Position numbers and translations under genes: made by a program
The notes under the pieces: generated by a model
What the model was told of the DNA's origin: nothing
The model's input: only the letters and a program-made list of their open reading frames with translations
The model's database searches: none
Shown here: positions 1-9,069 of the stretch, in pieces
Layout: each line of letters starts with the position of its first letter
Numbering within the stretch: position 1 is the first letter of the stretch
Source of the DNA: Roseburia rectibacter
GTDB taxonomy: Bacteria > Bacillota > Clostridia > Lachnospirales > Lachnospiraceae
Length of the DNA stretch: 64,000 nucleotides
Direction: 5' to 3'
NCBI RefSeq assembly: GCF_014287515.2
Contig: NZ_CP092473.1
Location: forward strand, 471,001 to 535,000

Positions 1-2
1 AG

Positions 3-635
3 GAACAGATTGCCACAGCCGCCAAAAAATTAATTCAGGTAACAGAAGAGGCACAGAAAAAAGAAAAACAGTCTTACGACCAGACTGCCGCAATCAATGC
101 CCGCTACCACATGCTTCTTGCAAATGGTAATATGGAAGAGGCAGAGCAGCTTTTTGTGGAAAACAGAAGCAGGGAGGCAAAACTGCTTGCAAAGTTTAAG
201 CAGGAGCAGGATTGTTTTGTCCGTATTGACTGGTATGGAGAGGTATTTTTCCCACACGAGATCCTGTGGAAAAATATTGGCTTGCTGCAGGATACCATAG
301 ATGCTTTAGAACAGTCTGATGTGGATAAAGCACTGGAAAAAATTTATCAGGTGGATAACAATGCATATGCGTTTATGTTTGATGAATATGTCTACCGCCA
401 TTTTACGGATTATGTGTTCAACCAGCCGAAGGAGCGTTTAAAATGGGGTTATGGCCGGTTGTTAGAGCATGAGGATCTCTACCATGTGGTAAAATGTCTG
501 CTGAAGAAAAGAAAAGAGGCGGACACGGACTATCGGGAAGAATTGCATTACCTGAAGGAATGTTATAATAAACAGACCGGACGTTTATTGGGTACGTTAA
601 AAGAAATCAGTCAGACAATACAGGAAATGTTTTGA
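3..635 (+). CDS. C-terminal part of an unrecognised helical protein (5' end outside window)
   Basis: The frame is open from the first bases of the window to TGA at 633-635, so this is the 3' part of a longer gene; the first internal ATG (111) is not preceded by a ribosome binding site and is probably not the start. The visible ~210 residues are rich in Glu, Lys and Gln and read as long amphipathic helices, with an aromatic patch (IDWYGEVFFPHEILW) near the middle. I recognise no family motif. The last codons and stop are copied in a tandem duplication just downstream. It precedes a GNAT gene and a late flagellar operon, but the terminator and promoter between them argue against cotranscription with flgM. 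Confidence 0.7.
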   Translation, partial: EQIATAAKKLIQVTEEAQKKEKQSYDQTAAINARYHMLLANGNMEEAEQLFVENRSREAKLLAKFKQEQDCFVRIDWYGEVFFPHEILWKNIGLLQDTIDALEQSDVDKALEKIYQVDNNAYAFMFDEYVYRHFTDYVFNQPKERLKWGYGRLLEHEDLYHVVKCLLKKRKEADTDYREELHYLKECYNKQTGRLLGTLKEISQTIQEMF

Positions 636-690
636 TATAATAAAAGCAATCGCTCAGACAATACAGGAAATGTTTTGATACAATAAAAGG
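612..690. repeat. Tandem duplication of the 3' end of the first gene
   Basis: A 36-base unit at 612-647 recurs at 655-690 with one mismatch (period 43). The first copy contains the last codons and stop of the upstream gene; the second is a non-coding copy lying just before the ribosome binding site of the next gene. It looks like a recent slippage or short tandem duplication. Confidence 0.85.
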
Positions 691-703
691 GGATAAGAAA
701 AAT

Positions 704-1339
704 ATGAAATCGGACAAATTATACCGGGTAGAGCGTGAAGATCTGCCAAAATTAGAACAGCTGTTATACCGTTGTTTTGCGCACGATCCACTTTATGAAA
801 CGCTGATCCCGGATGCCGAAGTAAGAAAACGGCTGATGCCGGAATTATTTCAATGTGATATGGATGAATTTTATGAGACATGTGAGATTTTTGCGGACAG
901 TAAAGAATTAAACAGTATTCTTGTTGTGTCGGATGAAGCGGAACATATCAATATGTTTCATTTTTTCCTGACGGAGTCGTGGGCGACGATCCATACGGAT
1001 GCATATTTGATCAAAGAAGATCCGACACTTGCAACGTTCCACAATTTTATCAAGGGTGGAGATTACCTGAACTCGAGCTGGACTGATCAGCTGCATCAGA
1101 CACAGAGGCTTCATATCATTTATCTGGCAGTCGATCCGGATATGCAGCATCATGGAATTGCAGCCAAACTGTTAGATGAGACGATCGCATATGCGCAGGA
1201 ACACCACATGATGATCTCATTGGAAACACACAATGAAAAAAATGTTGATTTTTATAAAAATTTTGGATTTCAGGTGTATGGCATTGTGGAGAAGAATTTC
1301 CCATTGAAACAATATTGCCTGATCCGGGAATATCAGTAG
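704..1339 (+). CDS. GNAT-family N-acetyltransferase
   Basis: This 211-residue protein has the C-terminal half of the GNAT fold: a beta-4 strand and acetyl-CoA loop (IYLAVDPDMQHHGIAAKLL, about residues 144-162; the Q-H-H-G-I-A segment matches the Q/RxxGxG/A motif) followed by the typical LETHNEKNVDFYKNFGF segment. GNAT enzymes transfer an acetyl group from acetyl-CoA to an amine; the substrate cannot be read from the sequence. The start ATG follows an AAGGGGATAAG ribosome binding site. A hairpin terminator follows the stop, so it is probably a separate unit from the flagellar operon. It could acetylate an amino sugar for the locus, but nothing shows this. Confidence 0.88.
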   Translation: MKSDKLYRVEREDLPKLEQLLYRCFAHDPLYETLIPDAEVRKRLMPELFQCDMDEFYETCEIFADSKELNSILVVSDEAEHINMFHFFLTESWATIHTDAYLIKEDPTLATFHNFIKGGDYLNSSWTDQLHQTQRLHIIYLAVDPDMQHHGIAAKLLDETIAYAQEHHMMISLETHNEKNVDFYKNFGFQVYGIVEKNFPLKQYCLIREYQ

Positions 1340-1341
1340 GA

Positions 1342-1387
1342 AAATGACGGGATACTGCAGAAAGAGTGTTCCGTCATTTCTTTTTTA
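1342..1387 (+). terminator. Rho-independent terminator after the GNAT gene
   Basis: AAATGACGG (1342-1350) pairs with CCGTCATTT (1371-1379) around a 20-base loop, and a T-rich run follows. It separates the GNAT gene from the flgM promoter. Confidence 0.7.
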
Positions 1388-1397
1388 TTATTTGGAC

Positions 1398-1424
1398 TAA
1401 TGAAAAAAATGATTCGTCCGATAT
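1398..1424 (+). promoter_or_regulatory. Sigma-28 (FliA/SigD) promoter of the flgM operon
   Basis: TAAT at 1398-1401, 15 bases, then TCCGATAT at 1417-1424. This matches the clostridial/Bacillus sigma-28 pattern and sits 44 bases upstream of the flgM start, where late flagellar operons commonly have this promoter type. Confidence 0.85.
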
Positions 1425-1467
1425 AAAGACTAGAAAGCGAATTTCAAGGAAGAAAGGAGATGCCATT

Positions 1468-1749
1468 ATGCGAGTAGAAGCTTATAATCAGGTGGCACAA
1501 CTTTACAATAGAGAGAAAACGCAGAAAGTGCAGAACACAAAACAGATGAGCACCGGACGCGATGAAGTGCAGATCTCTTCTATGGGACGTGATTACCAGA
1601 TCGCAAAGCAGGCAGTGGCAGATGCTTCGGATATCAGGGAAGATAGAGTCGCACAGCTTAAGGAAAGGTTGGACTCTGGTAATTATAACGTGGATATGAA
1701 TGATTTCGCGAATAAGTTATTAGAAAAGTACAATGCTTTAGTAAAGTAA
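1468..1749 (+). CDS. flgM: FlgM, anti-sigma-28 factor
   Basis: FlgM binds and holds sigma-28 in the cytoplasm until the hook is complete and is then exported, releasing late gene expression. The 93-residue product has the family layout: a disordered, polar N-terminal half and a C-terminal sigma-binding helix region (DIREDRVAQLKERLDSGNY, then VDMNDFANKLLEK). The ATG at 1468 is chosen because AAGGAG lies just upstream; an in-frame upstream extension exists but has no binding site. It is the first gene after a sigma-28 promoter, giving the usual feedback circuit, and is followed closely by flgN. Confidence 0.93.
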   Translation: MRVEAYNQVAQLYNREKTQKVQNTKQMSTGRDEVQISSMGRDYQIAKQAVADASDIREDRVAQLKERLDSGNYNVDMNDFANKLLEKYNALVK

Positions 1750-1765
1750 AAGTGAGGATGAATCT

Positions 1766-2278
1766 GTGGCTAGTTTAATGGAAGAGCTTTTGGATGTGCT
1801 GGGTAAAGAAGAGAAGCAGTATCAGGAACTGATCACACTTGCGACTGAAAAAACAGACGCAGTGGTGCAGGGCAATATCGAACATCTTACGGATGTTACG
1901 ACGAGAGAGCAGGATGCTGCGAGCGTGCTTCTTAATCTTTCCAATAAAAGAAACCGTGTCCTGACGGATATGGCGACTGTCCTTGGTCAGAGTCCGGAAG
2001 AGATGACAATCACAAAGATGATCGGATATCTTAACAAGCAGCCAAAAGAACAGGAAGCACTTACCAGACAGCGTGACAGGCTGCTTGAGGCCGGTGCTAA
2101 GATGCAGCAGCTAAACAGACAGAATGAAGCACTTTTAAAACAGGCATTGGAGATGGTGGAATTTGACCTTACCTTGCTAAGAAGCACGCGGCAGGCACCT
2201 GAGACTGCCAACTATGATAAAAACGCTTACAATACGGGCGATATCTTAGGAAGCAGCGGATTCGACGCAAAGCAATAG
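1766..2278 (+). CDS. flgN: FlgN-type export chaperone for hook-associated proteins
   Basis: FlgN is a cytoplasmic chaperone that delivers FlgK and FlgL to the flagellar export gate. The 170-residue product is almost all helical, with the family's N-terminal pattern (MEELLDVLGKEEKQYQELI) and a coiled-coil-like middle; the C-terminus is polar. The start is a GTG at 1766 after an AGTGAGGA ribosome binding site. It lies between flgM and the flgK genes, the conserved position for this chaperone, which supports the call more than any single residue. Confidence 0.88.
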   Translation: MASLMEELLDVLGKEEKQYQELITLATEKTDAVVQGNIEHLTDVTTREQDAASVLLNLSNKRNRVLTDMATVLGQSPEEMTITKMIGYLNKQPKEQEALTRQRDRLLEAGAKMQQLNRQNEALLKQALEMVEFDLTLLRSTRQAPETANYDKNAYNTGDILGSSGFDAKQ

Positions 2279-2299
2279 TAAAAGCAGGGAGGAACTACC

Positions 2300-4063
2300 A
2301 TGGCAAATGGTTTTGGAAGTATGTTTATCGGCGTAGCCGGTTTACAGAGCAGTCAGAATGCACTTAACGTAACATCAAACAACCTGGCGAACTTAGATAC
2401 AACAGGATATGTGCGTCAGAGCGTTTTGTTTGCAGACCGTGACTATGTCACATTTAATACAACAGCAGCAATCAGCAATCAGCAATCCGGTCTTGGTGTA
2501 ACGATCGGAGATGTTGTCCATTCAAGAGATGTATTCTTAGATCGGTTATACCGTACGGAATCAAGCCGTCAGTCTTTTTATGCATCGACTAGTGAGGCAC
2601 TGACAGAAGTGCAGAACTATTATCAGGAATTAGAGGGACAGGCTTTTCAGGATGCATTAACCGATTTCTGGGGCTCATTTCAGGAGCTATATAAATACCC
2701 GGAGGATAGCGTATATCAGAATCTTGTTGTTCAGAAGGCACAGCTTTTTACCAGCAGATCAAGTGCTGTTTATTCTGGACTGAAGAGTTATCAGTATAAT
2801 ATCAATTCACAGATTTCCGATGACATTGATCAGGTCAATGAACTTGGAAAGACGATCAGTGAACTGAATCTGCAGATCCAGAAGATCGAGGCAGGAAATA
2901 TTGAGACTGCAATGACACTGCGTGATGCGAGAGATTTAGCACTGGATGAGTTAGCAAGTCTCGTTGATATCTCCTATAAAGAAGAAGTAAACGGTGTTGT
3001 GCGCGTCAGCGTGGAGGGCAACGAGTTTGTCAATGAGAACGGCTACTATAAAGTAGAAAAACAGACGGACAAAGCGACAGGATTTGTGACACCATACTGG
3101 TCTCATCTGTCAGATCCGGACAAGGGTGAGTATACCTATCTGTTTAATTTTAACCGTGATATTTCCACGGAAAATAAAAACGATATGGGAGAGATCAAAG
3201 CTCTTGTGCTTGCGAGAGGAGATAAAGTTGCCAATTACAAGGATATTCTTGGAGTGGACGGCAAGACTTATGATGATACGACAGGCATGTCGGTTATGCT
3301 CCGTGCAGAAGCACAGATGGATCAGCTGTTCCATGGAATTGCAACAGCGATCAACGATATTTTATGCCCGAATACGGAAGCATCGAATTATATCACAGGC
3401 CTGACAGGAAATAATTCCGTTACCATGACGGATGCAGATGGCAATACTTATACGGTAACAGCAAATACAAAGATCTTAGATGCAGATAAATGCGCAGTGG
3501 GATCAGATGGGAAACTGCCACCACAGGAGTTATTTACAAGACTTGGAACGGAACGTTATACGGAGGTTTCCTATACAGATCCGGCTTCTGGTGAGACAAA
3601 GACCTATTATTTATACAATGAAGAAGATCCGGCTGATACAACAAAGCAGTACACGATGGGAAGTACAAGTGTGAACAGCGCATTGATCACAGATGAAACA
3701 CTACTTCCACATTTACGGCAGAATGGAGACGTGGACCAGTCCCTGATGGCGACACTTGCAGCAGTGTGGGATAAAGAAAGCCTTACAGTCAATCCGAATG
3801 ACACAAAGGCATACAGCTTTAAGGACTATTATGCAGCTATGATCGGAGAGGTTGCTACCTACGGAAATGTATACAATTCTACTGCAACAAACCTTTCCCA
3901 GACGGTACAGTCAGTTGATAACCAGAGACAGCAGGTAATCGGAGTTTCTTCGGATGAAGAACTGACTTATATGATCAAATACCAGAACGCATACAATGCA
4001 TCCAGCCGTTTTATTAATGTGATTAATGAGATGATCGAGCATCTGATCACACAGCTTGGATAG
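2300..4063 (+). CDS. flgK: FlgK, hook-associated protein 1 (first paralog)
   Basis: FlgK forms the first ring of the junction between hook and filament and is exported through the flagellar type III system. The N-terminus carries the rod/hook family signature (GVAGLQSSQNALNVTSNNLAN, with the TTGYVRQ segment) and the C-terminus the matching heptad helix (MIKYQNAYNASSRFINVINE). At 587 residues it is within the usual FlgK range. GGGAGGA precedes the ATG. A second FlgK-like gene follows after 17 bases, so either the two proteins share the junction or one has a specialised role. Confidence 0.93.
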   Translation: MANGFGSMFIGVAGLQSSQNALNVTSNNLANLDTTGYVRQSVLFADRDYVTFNTTAAISNQQSGLGVTIGDVVHSRDVFLDRLYRTESSRQSFYASTSEALTEVQNYYQELEGQAFQDALTDFWGSFQELYKYPEDSVYQNLVVQKAQLFTSRSSAVYSGLKSYQYNINSQISDDIDQVNELGKTISELNLQIQKIEAGNIETAMTLRDARDLALDELASLVDISYKEEVNGVVRVSVEGNEFVNENGYYKVEKQTDKATGFVTPYWSHLSDPDKGEYTYLFNFNRDISTENKNDMGEIKALVLARGDKVANYKDILGVDGKTYDDTTGMSVMLRAEAQMDQLFHGIATAINDILCPNTEASNYITGLTGNNSVTMTDADGNTYTVTANTKILDADKCAVGSDGKLPPQELFTRLGTERYTEVSYTDPASGETKTYYLYNEEDPADTTKQYTMGSTSVNSALITDETLLPHLRQNGDVDQSLMATLAAVWDKESLTVNPNDTKAYSFKDYYAAMIGEVATYGNVYNSTATNLSQTVQSVDNQRQQVIGVSSDEELTYMIKYQNAYNASSRFINVINEMIEHLITQLG

Positions 4064-4080
4064 CAGCATAGGAGGTTAAC

Positions 4081-5922
4081 ATGCCATCAACATTTTTTGG
4101 ATTAACGATTGCATCTTCAGGATTAAGTGCATATCAGGTTGCCTTAAATACGAGTGCAAATAATATATCGAATGTACAGACAAAAGGATACAGCAAACAG
4201 CAGGCAAACCGTGTTGCTTCCGAGTCTATTCGTGCCTATGCAAAATACGGCAGTATGGGAACCGGTGTTACGACCGAGTCCGTAAAACAGCTTCGCAACC
4301 AGTATTATGACAACAAATACTGGTACAACCAGTCATCTGTCGGTTTATATGAGACGAAGCTCAATTACCTGAAGCAGATTGAAAATTATTTTATTGATGA
4401 TGATTCTTCCAAAGGTTTTTCAACAATCTTAAACACGATGTTTAATGACTTAGACACTTTAAAGAACAATGCCGGAGATGTGAATACACGTCAGCAGTTT
4501 ATCGGAAGTGCCCAGAACTTTGCAACATTCTTTAACAGCGTTGCATCCGGTCTGGGAGATATTCAGAATAATGCCAATGAGGAAATCAAGTCCACGGTAC
4601 AGAATATCAATTCCATTGCAGAGAAGATCGCAAGTTTAAACCACCAGATCAACGTCATTGAAATTCAGGGTGGTTATGCGAACGAACTGCGTGACCAGAG
4701 AGCCTTACTGATCGATGAGCTATCCAAGATTGTTCCGACAGAGGCAGAGGAACTTCCGGTACAGAACTCAAACGATCCGGAACTGCCGACAGGAGCTAAT
4801 TACTTTACAGTTAAGATCGGTGGTCAGGTACTGGTAGATACCTACGATTATGAAACATTAAAATGTGTTGCAAGGGAAAATAAAGTAAACCAGTCCGATA
4901 TGGACGGTTTATATGATGTTAAATGGGAGAAAACCGGCAACAGCTTCAAAGCTGGCGCAAGTTCCATGTCAGGTACCTTAAAGGCATTGTTTGATATCCG
5001 TGATGGCAACAACGGAGAGAACTTTACCGGTGAGGCAAGAGTGATCGACAGCAAACATGTGAAAGTAGTCAGTCCTTCCATCACAGATATTGAGGCAATG
5101 ACAGTGCCGGAGAGCGGTACACTCACCATTTACGGAAAAGATTACAATTATACGAATTTTACATTTGAGACGGATGCCAATGGCAAGATCACATCCTATA
5201 CTTTCGAACTTGAGGACGCATTAAGCCAGCAGCAGTCCAATAAGGTAGACGGTATGCAGGCATCCATCGGAAGCTCTGTTGATACCATGGGTGTTCCGTA
5301 TTACATGTCACAGATGAATCAGTTTTTACGTTCTTTCTGTTCTTTATTTAATGATATCATGTTAAAAGGACAGGATTTAGACGGAAATGCAACAGACTAT
5401 TATTCTTTCTTTACCGGTGCAGATCAGGTGACCGGTGAGGAATATGTATTAGGAAAGAGCGATAAGAATCATGGAAACACGACAGACTGCGGCGCAAGCT
5501 CCTATTACAAACTGACAGCATCCAATATCTGTGTATCTTCCATTTGTGTAAAAGATTCTTCCAAACTGGCTGCACAGTATAAGGCAGATACAGAGGAAGG
5601 TGTAGATAAGTATAAACTGGTGGAAGATCTGGCAAAATTAAAGAGTGATACGGTTTTATTCCGTGCAGGAAATGCATCAGGATTCCTGAAATGTATGATT
5701 TCTGATATCTCCATTGATACACAGCAGTCTACGATCTTCAGCAACAATTATACAAATATACAGGCGGCGCTTGAGACACAGAGAATGTCTGTTTCCGGTG
5801 TGGATGAGGATGAGGAAGCACTTGATCTGATCAAGTTCCAGAATGCCTACAATTTATCATCTAAAATGATCTCAGTTATGGCAGAAGTATATGACAAACT
5901 GATCGAGGAAACCGGAGTATAA
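4081..5922 (+). CDS. flgK: FlgK-like hook-associated protein (second paralog)
   Basis: A second FlgK-family protein of 613 residues, directly after the first. It keeps the terminal signatures: TIASSGLSAYQVALNTSANN and TKGYSKQQ at the N-terminus, and LIKFQNAYNLSSKMISVMAEV at the C-terminus. The middle (about residues 230-440) differs from the first copy and contains a beta-rich insert. AGGAGG lies just before the ATG. The two copies are clearly not a recent duplication, since only the ends resemble each other. The role of the second copy is not evident from the sequence. Confidence 0.88.
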   Translation: MPSTFFGLTIASSGLSAYQVALNTSANNISNVQTKGYSKQQANRVASESIRAYAKYGSMGTGVTTESVKQLRNQYYDNKYWYNQSSVGLYETKLNYLKQIENYFIDDDSSKGFSTILNTMFNDLDTLKNNAGDVNTRQQFIGSAQNFATFFNSVASGLGDIQNNANEEIKSTVQNINSIAEKIASLNHQINVIEIQGGYANELRDQRALLIDELSKIVPTEAEELPVQNSNDPELPTGANYFTVKIGGQVLVDTYDYETLKCVARENKVNQSDMDGLYDVKWEKTGNSFKAGASSMSGTLKALFDIRDGNNGENFTGEARVIDSKHVKVVSPSITDIEAMTVPESGTLTIYGKDYNYTNFTFETDANGKITSYTFELEDALSQQQSNKVDGMQASIGSSVDTMGVPYYMSQMNQFLRSFCSLFNDIMLKGQDLDGNATDYYSFFTGADQVTGEEYVLGKSDKNHGNTTDCGASSYYKLTASNICVSSICVKDSSKLAAQYKADTEEGVDKYKLVEDLAKLKSDTVLFRAGNASGFLKCMISDISIDTQQSTIFSNNYTNIQAALETQRMSVSGVDEDEEALDLIKFQNAYNLSSKMISVMAEVYDKLIEETGV

Positions 5923-5949
5923 ACGGATTTATAACAGGAGGAAATGGCA

Positions 5950-7536
5950 ATGCGTATTACAAATAATATCATATTGCATAATACATCCATTAATATCAAT
6001 GGAAATAAAGGAAATGTGGACACACTGAACAATCAGATGACCAGCCAGAAAAAAATACAGCGTCCTTCCGATGACCCGGTAACGGCGATCCGTGCACTCC
6101 GTCTGCGCAGTACCTTAAGCGAGATCGACCAGTACTACGAGAAGAACATTCCAGATGCAGAGTCATGGTTAGATGTAACAGAGACTGCGATCACCAGTAT
6201 GCAGGAAGTAATCAAGACGATCCGTACCCAGTGCGAATACGGTGCCCAGGATTCCCTGACAACAGACAACCGGAAAACAATCCTGACACAGCTGGAAAAA
6301 CTTCGTGACAAAGTATATGCAGAGGGAAATGCAGACTATGCCGGCAGAACAGTATTTACCGGATACCGCACAAATAAAAAGCTGACATTCACGGAAGACG
6401 AACAAAAGACTTCATACGAGATCGACCAGAAGATGTCGTATGCTGATCTGCAGGAACACCGGTATTATGGAAATGATGTTACAGTTCCGGGAAATCAGGC
6501 AGATGTGTTAGATGGCACAAAGATCGCCTCTCCAACCCAGGCTGCTTATAATAGAATCCGTCTTGGTTATGACAGCATTGACAGTCTGGATGTGACAGAT
6601 GCAACAGGAACTACCACGAAAACCTCTGCAAATGGAAGTACAGTAACCATTGATTATAATTATACGGATGCGGCAGGTGCGAAGCAGACTGGAAATATGA
6701 ACGTCACGGTATACGATTCTTATGATAAATGGTTAGAAGCATCCACGAAAACACCAAAATCATATGACATTGCAGATGGTGAGGCAGTGCTGATCCGTAA
6801 TACCGGAGAAATGGTATTCAGCAAAACAGCAGCAGATACACTTTCCACTAATAAAGCATCTCTTGATATTTCCTATACAAAGACCGGATTTACAAATGGT
6901 GAACTTCGTCCGGAATATTATTACAACTGCACAAATATTACAGATACGAACAATAAGTTAAAGTATGAGAAATATGATAAAGATGGCAATCAGATCTATC
7001 AGGATATCGATTATGTAGTGGCAGCAAACCAGACACTTACTGTCAATACAGAGGCATCAAATGTATTTGATCACGGACTCAGCAGGGATGTGGATGAGCT
7101 GATCGATGCGGTACAGCGTTCGCTTGACGCAGAACAGAAAGTGACAGATTTAAATGCCATGAAGAAAATGCAGGAATATTCTTCCGATGACTGTCAGGCA
7201 AAATTAGAAGAGTGGATCGCGGCAGCCGAAAAAGAGCGTGATTATGCAAATGATAATATGCAGAAACTTTATAACAGCTACATCGGAAACTGTGACAAAT
7301 ACCTGAACAAAGTGAATCTTGCATTAACGGATGTCGGAAGTAAAGGACAGAGCCTTGCTCTGACCAAAAACCGTATGTCAAATGAGCAGGAGACTATGGA
7401 AGAGCTGAAGTCTAAGAACGAAGATCGTGAACTCTCTGATATTATTTTGGAATATACAGCGGCATATACTGCTTATCAGTCATCACTGCAGGCAGCATCT
7501 AAGGTGAATCAGGTGACACTGCTCAGCTATCTGTAA
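5950..7536 (+). CDS. flgL: FlgL, hook-associated protein 3
   Basis: FlgL forms the adaptor ring between FlgK and the flagellin filament. The N-terminus matches the flagellin-like family (MRITNNIILHN, then MTSQKKIQRPSDDPVTAIRA) and the C-terminus ends with the YTAAYTAYQSSLQAASKV helix. At about 528 residues it is much longer than the roughly 300-residue enterobacterial protein; the extra sequence is a central beta-rich domain. The ATG at 5950 is preferred over the one at 5944, because AGGAGG at 5936-5941 leaves 8 bases to 5950 but only 2 to 5944. Confidence 0.92.
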   Translation: MRITNNIILHNTSININGNKGNVDTLNNQMTSQKKIQRPSDDPVTAIRALRLRSTLSEIDQYYEKNIPDAESWLDVTETAITSMQEVIKTIRTQCEYGAQDSLTTDNRKTILTQLEKLRDKVYAEGNADYAGRTVFTGYRTNKKLTFTEDEQKTSYEIDQKMSYADLQEHRYYGNDVTVPGNQADVLDGTKIASPTQAAYNRIRLGYDSIDSLDVTDATGTTTKTSANGSTVTIDYNYTDAAGAKQTGNMNVTVYDSYDKWLEASTKTPKSYDIADGEAVLIRNTGEMVFSKTAADTLSTNKASLDISYTKTGFTNGELRPEYYYNCTNITDTNNKLKYEKYDKDGNQIYQDIDYVVAANQTLTVNTEASNVFDHGLSRDVDELIDAVQRSLDAEQKVTDLNAMKKMQEYSSDDCQAKLEEWIAAAEKERDYANDNMQKLYNSYIGNCDKYLNKVNLALTDVGSKGQSLALTKNRMSNEQETMEELKSKNEDRELSDIILEYTAAYTAYQSSLQAASKVNQVTLLSYL

Positions 7537-7617
7537 ATTATATTAACAGCAGAAATAACGGCAATATTCTTAGAATACATGTCGTGACCATACAGATTGC
7601 ATCAGGAGGAAAAGGGA

Positions 7618-8079
7618 ATGAAAGCAAATACAAGGCTTTTTGGGGAGATAGATATTGACGAGGAGAAGATCATTACTTTAGAGAATGGAATGATCGGATT
7701 CCCGGATTTAAGAAAGTTTACCCTGATTTTTGATAAGGAAAAAGAGAGAACACCGTCCTCAATCATGTGGTTTCAGTCCATGGACGAACCGGAAATTGCA
7801 TTTCCGGTCATGCATCCGAATGAGATCAAACCTGATTATGCACCATCGGTAAGCGATGAGATGCTGACGCCACTTGGAGATCTTACAGAGGATAATACCT
7901 ACATACTTGTAACGCTCACAGCAGCGGCGGATAAAAAAGATACGACTGTTAATCTGAAAGCACCGCTGGTGATCAATACAGACACCAGAAAAGGATGCCA
8001 GGTGATCGTCGAGGATGATTATCCGATCAAGTTTAATGTATATGAAGCTGTAAAAGGCAGAAAGAAAGCAGAGGAATAA
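7618..8079 (+). CDS. fliW: FliW, flagellar assembly factor and CsrA antagonist
   Basis: FliW binds both flagellin and CsrA; when flagellin builds up in the cytoplasm FliW is titrated away and CsrA represses flagellin translation. The 153-residue product has the family hallmarks: GEIDIDEEKIITLENGMIG followed by FPDLRKF near the N-terminus, and the VNLKAPLVINTDTRKGCQVI segment. The ATG at 7618 follows AGGAGGAAAAGGGA. csrA begins 2 bases after the stop, the classic fliW-csrA pair. The main flagellin gene downstream has a leader suited to this control. Confidence 0.95.
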   Translation: MKANTRLFGEIDIDEEKIITLENGMIGFPDLRKFTLIFDKEKERTPSSIMWFQSMDEPEIAFPVMHPNEIKPDYAPSVSDEMLTPLGDLTEDNTYILVTLTAAADKKDTTVNLKAPLVINTDTRKGCQVIVEDDYPIKFNVYEAVKGRKKAEE

Positions 8080-8081
8080 AA

Positions 8082-8297
8082 ATGCTGGCATTGACACGAA
8101 AAAAAGGTGAATCTCTGGTGGTAAACAATAACATTGAGATCACAGTGCTTGAAATCCGCGGAGATCAGGTAAAGATCGGCATATCAGCACCCAAAGAAGT
8201 GCCGATATACCGCAAGGAAGTATATCTTCAGATTCAGAATGAAAATAAGGCAGCTCTTAATATCGATGCGATCGCATCTTTAAAGGATCTGCTTTGA
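8082..8297 (+). CDS. csrA: CsrA, post-transcriptional regulator
   Basis: CsrA is a small homodimeric RNA-binding protein that blocks ribosome binding at GGA motifs in leaders, notably the flagellin leader in Firmicutes. The 71-residue product starts with the near-invariant MLALTRKKGESLVVNN and contains ITVLEIRGDQVKIGISAPKEV and YRKEVYLQIQ. It is almost fused to fliW (2-base gap), so both are made together. The likely target in this window is the flagellin leader at 12968-13000. Confidence 0.96.
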   Translation: MLALTRKKGESLVVNNNIEITVLEIRGDQVKIGISAPKEVPIYRKEVYLQIQNENKAALNIDAIASLKDLL

Positions 8298-8300
8298 AAA

Positions 8301-8385
8301 ATACCGGAGCTCATAATTCAGGATGATAGAATGACCGCAGCGCGTGATTTCTATTGATTCAGACAGAAAAATGCGGCTCCGGTAT
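8301..8385 (+). other. Inverted repeat around a 65-base loop between csrA and flaG
   Basis: ATACCGGAGC (8301-8310) pairs perfectly with GCTCCGGTAT (8376-8385). The loop is 65 bases and a weak T-rich stretch follows. It could be a long-loop terminator or a structured RNA at the 3' end of the csrA transcript. The remaining bases up to the flaG start (8386-8538) show only the flaG ribosome binding site. Confidence 0.45.
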
Positions 8386-8538
8386 TAATTTTATCTGCGA
8401 AGAAACCGATATAAATTGCAGATTAGGTAAAAGTATGCGCATAGTTTGGAATATAACCGACAGGCGCAGATAGACACAGGGAAGTGCAGATTACAGCGGG
8501 AAGAAGCTGTGAATACCATGGAAACGGAGGTCAGGATC

Positions 8539-8997
8539 ATGGGAGTTCAACGGATACAGGAAACATCGACAGCATCTTACGGCAAATCCGTAGAGGCAGC
8601 TGCAGCAGGAAATAGCAGTGCTGCAGGCAGCGGAAGTGCTACAGGCGGCACAACGCAGACAGTGGAGAACATCACGACTCCATGGAAGGCAGAAAACAAA
8701 AACAGTACGGATACCAAAAACAGTCTGAGTGCCAGAAACGACAAGGATGAGGAGCAGGAAACACTCGTAGGAGCAGGAAATAACACCCAGATCCGGAAAG
8801 CTGTAGAAGAGATCAATAAGAGAGCACACAATTCGGAAGCAGTCTTTGGCATCCACGATGCCACGAACCGCGTTATGATCAAGATCGTGGACAAGGACAC
8901 CAAAGAAGTCTTAAAGGAATATCCGCCGGAGAAAACGCTTGACATGATCGCAAAAGTCTGGGAAGTCGCAGGACTTTTAGTGGACGAGAAAATGTAA
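8539..8997 (+). CDS. flaG: FlaG family protein
   Basis: FlaG proteins are small cytoplasmic or exported proteins that influence filament length and often sit next to fliD. The 152-residue product has a disordered Ala/Ser/Gly-rich N-terminal half and the family's C-terminal domain (HDATNRVMIKIVDKDTKEV, then KEYPPEKTLDMIAKVWEVAG). The ATG at 8539 is preferred because GGAGG lies 8 bases upstream; the longer in-frame versions have no binding site. fliD follows directly. Confidence 0.9.
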   Translation: MGVQRIQETSTASYGKSVEAAAAGNSSAAGSGSATGGTTQTVENITTPWKAENKNSTDTKNSLSARNDKDEEQETLVGAGNNTQIRKAVEEINKRAHNSEAVFGIHDATNRVMIKIVDKDTKEVLKEYPPEKTLDMIAKVWEVAGLLVDEKM

Positions 8998-9069
8998 ACA
9001 AAGACAGTACAGTCTGTCTGCAGAGTATATAATAACAGATGAAAAGTTTCATCAGATAGGAGTGATAAT

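Noticed and set aside
8202..8209. GCCGATAT inside csrA, like a sigma-28 -10 box
   Set aside because: It lies in coding sequence, has no acceptable -35 box 15 bases upstream and no gene start just downstream.
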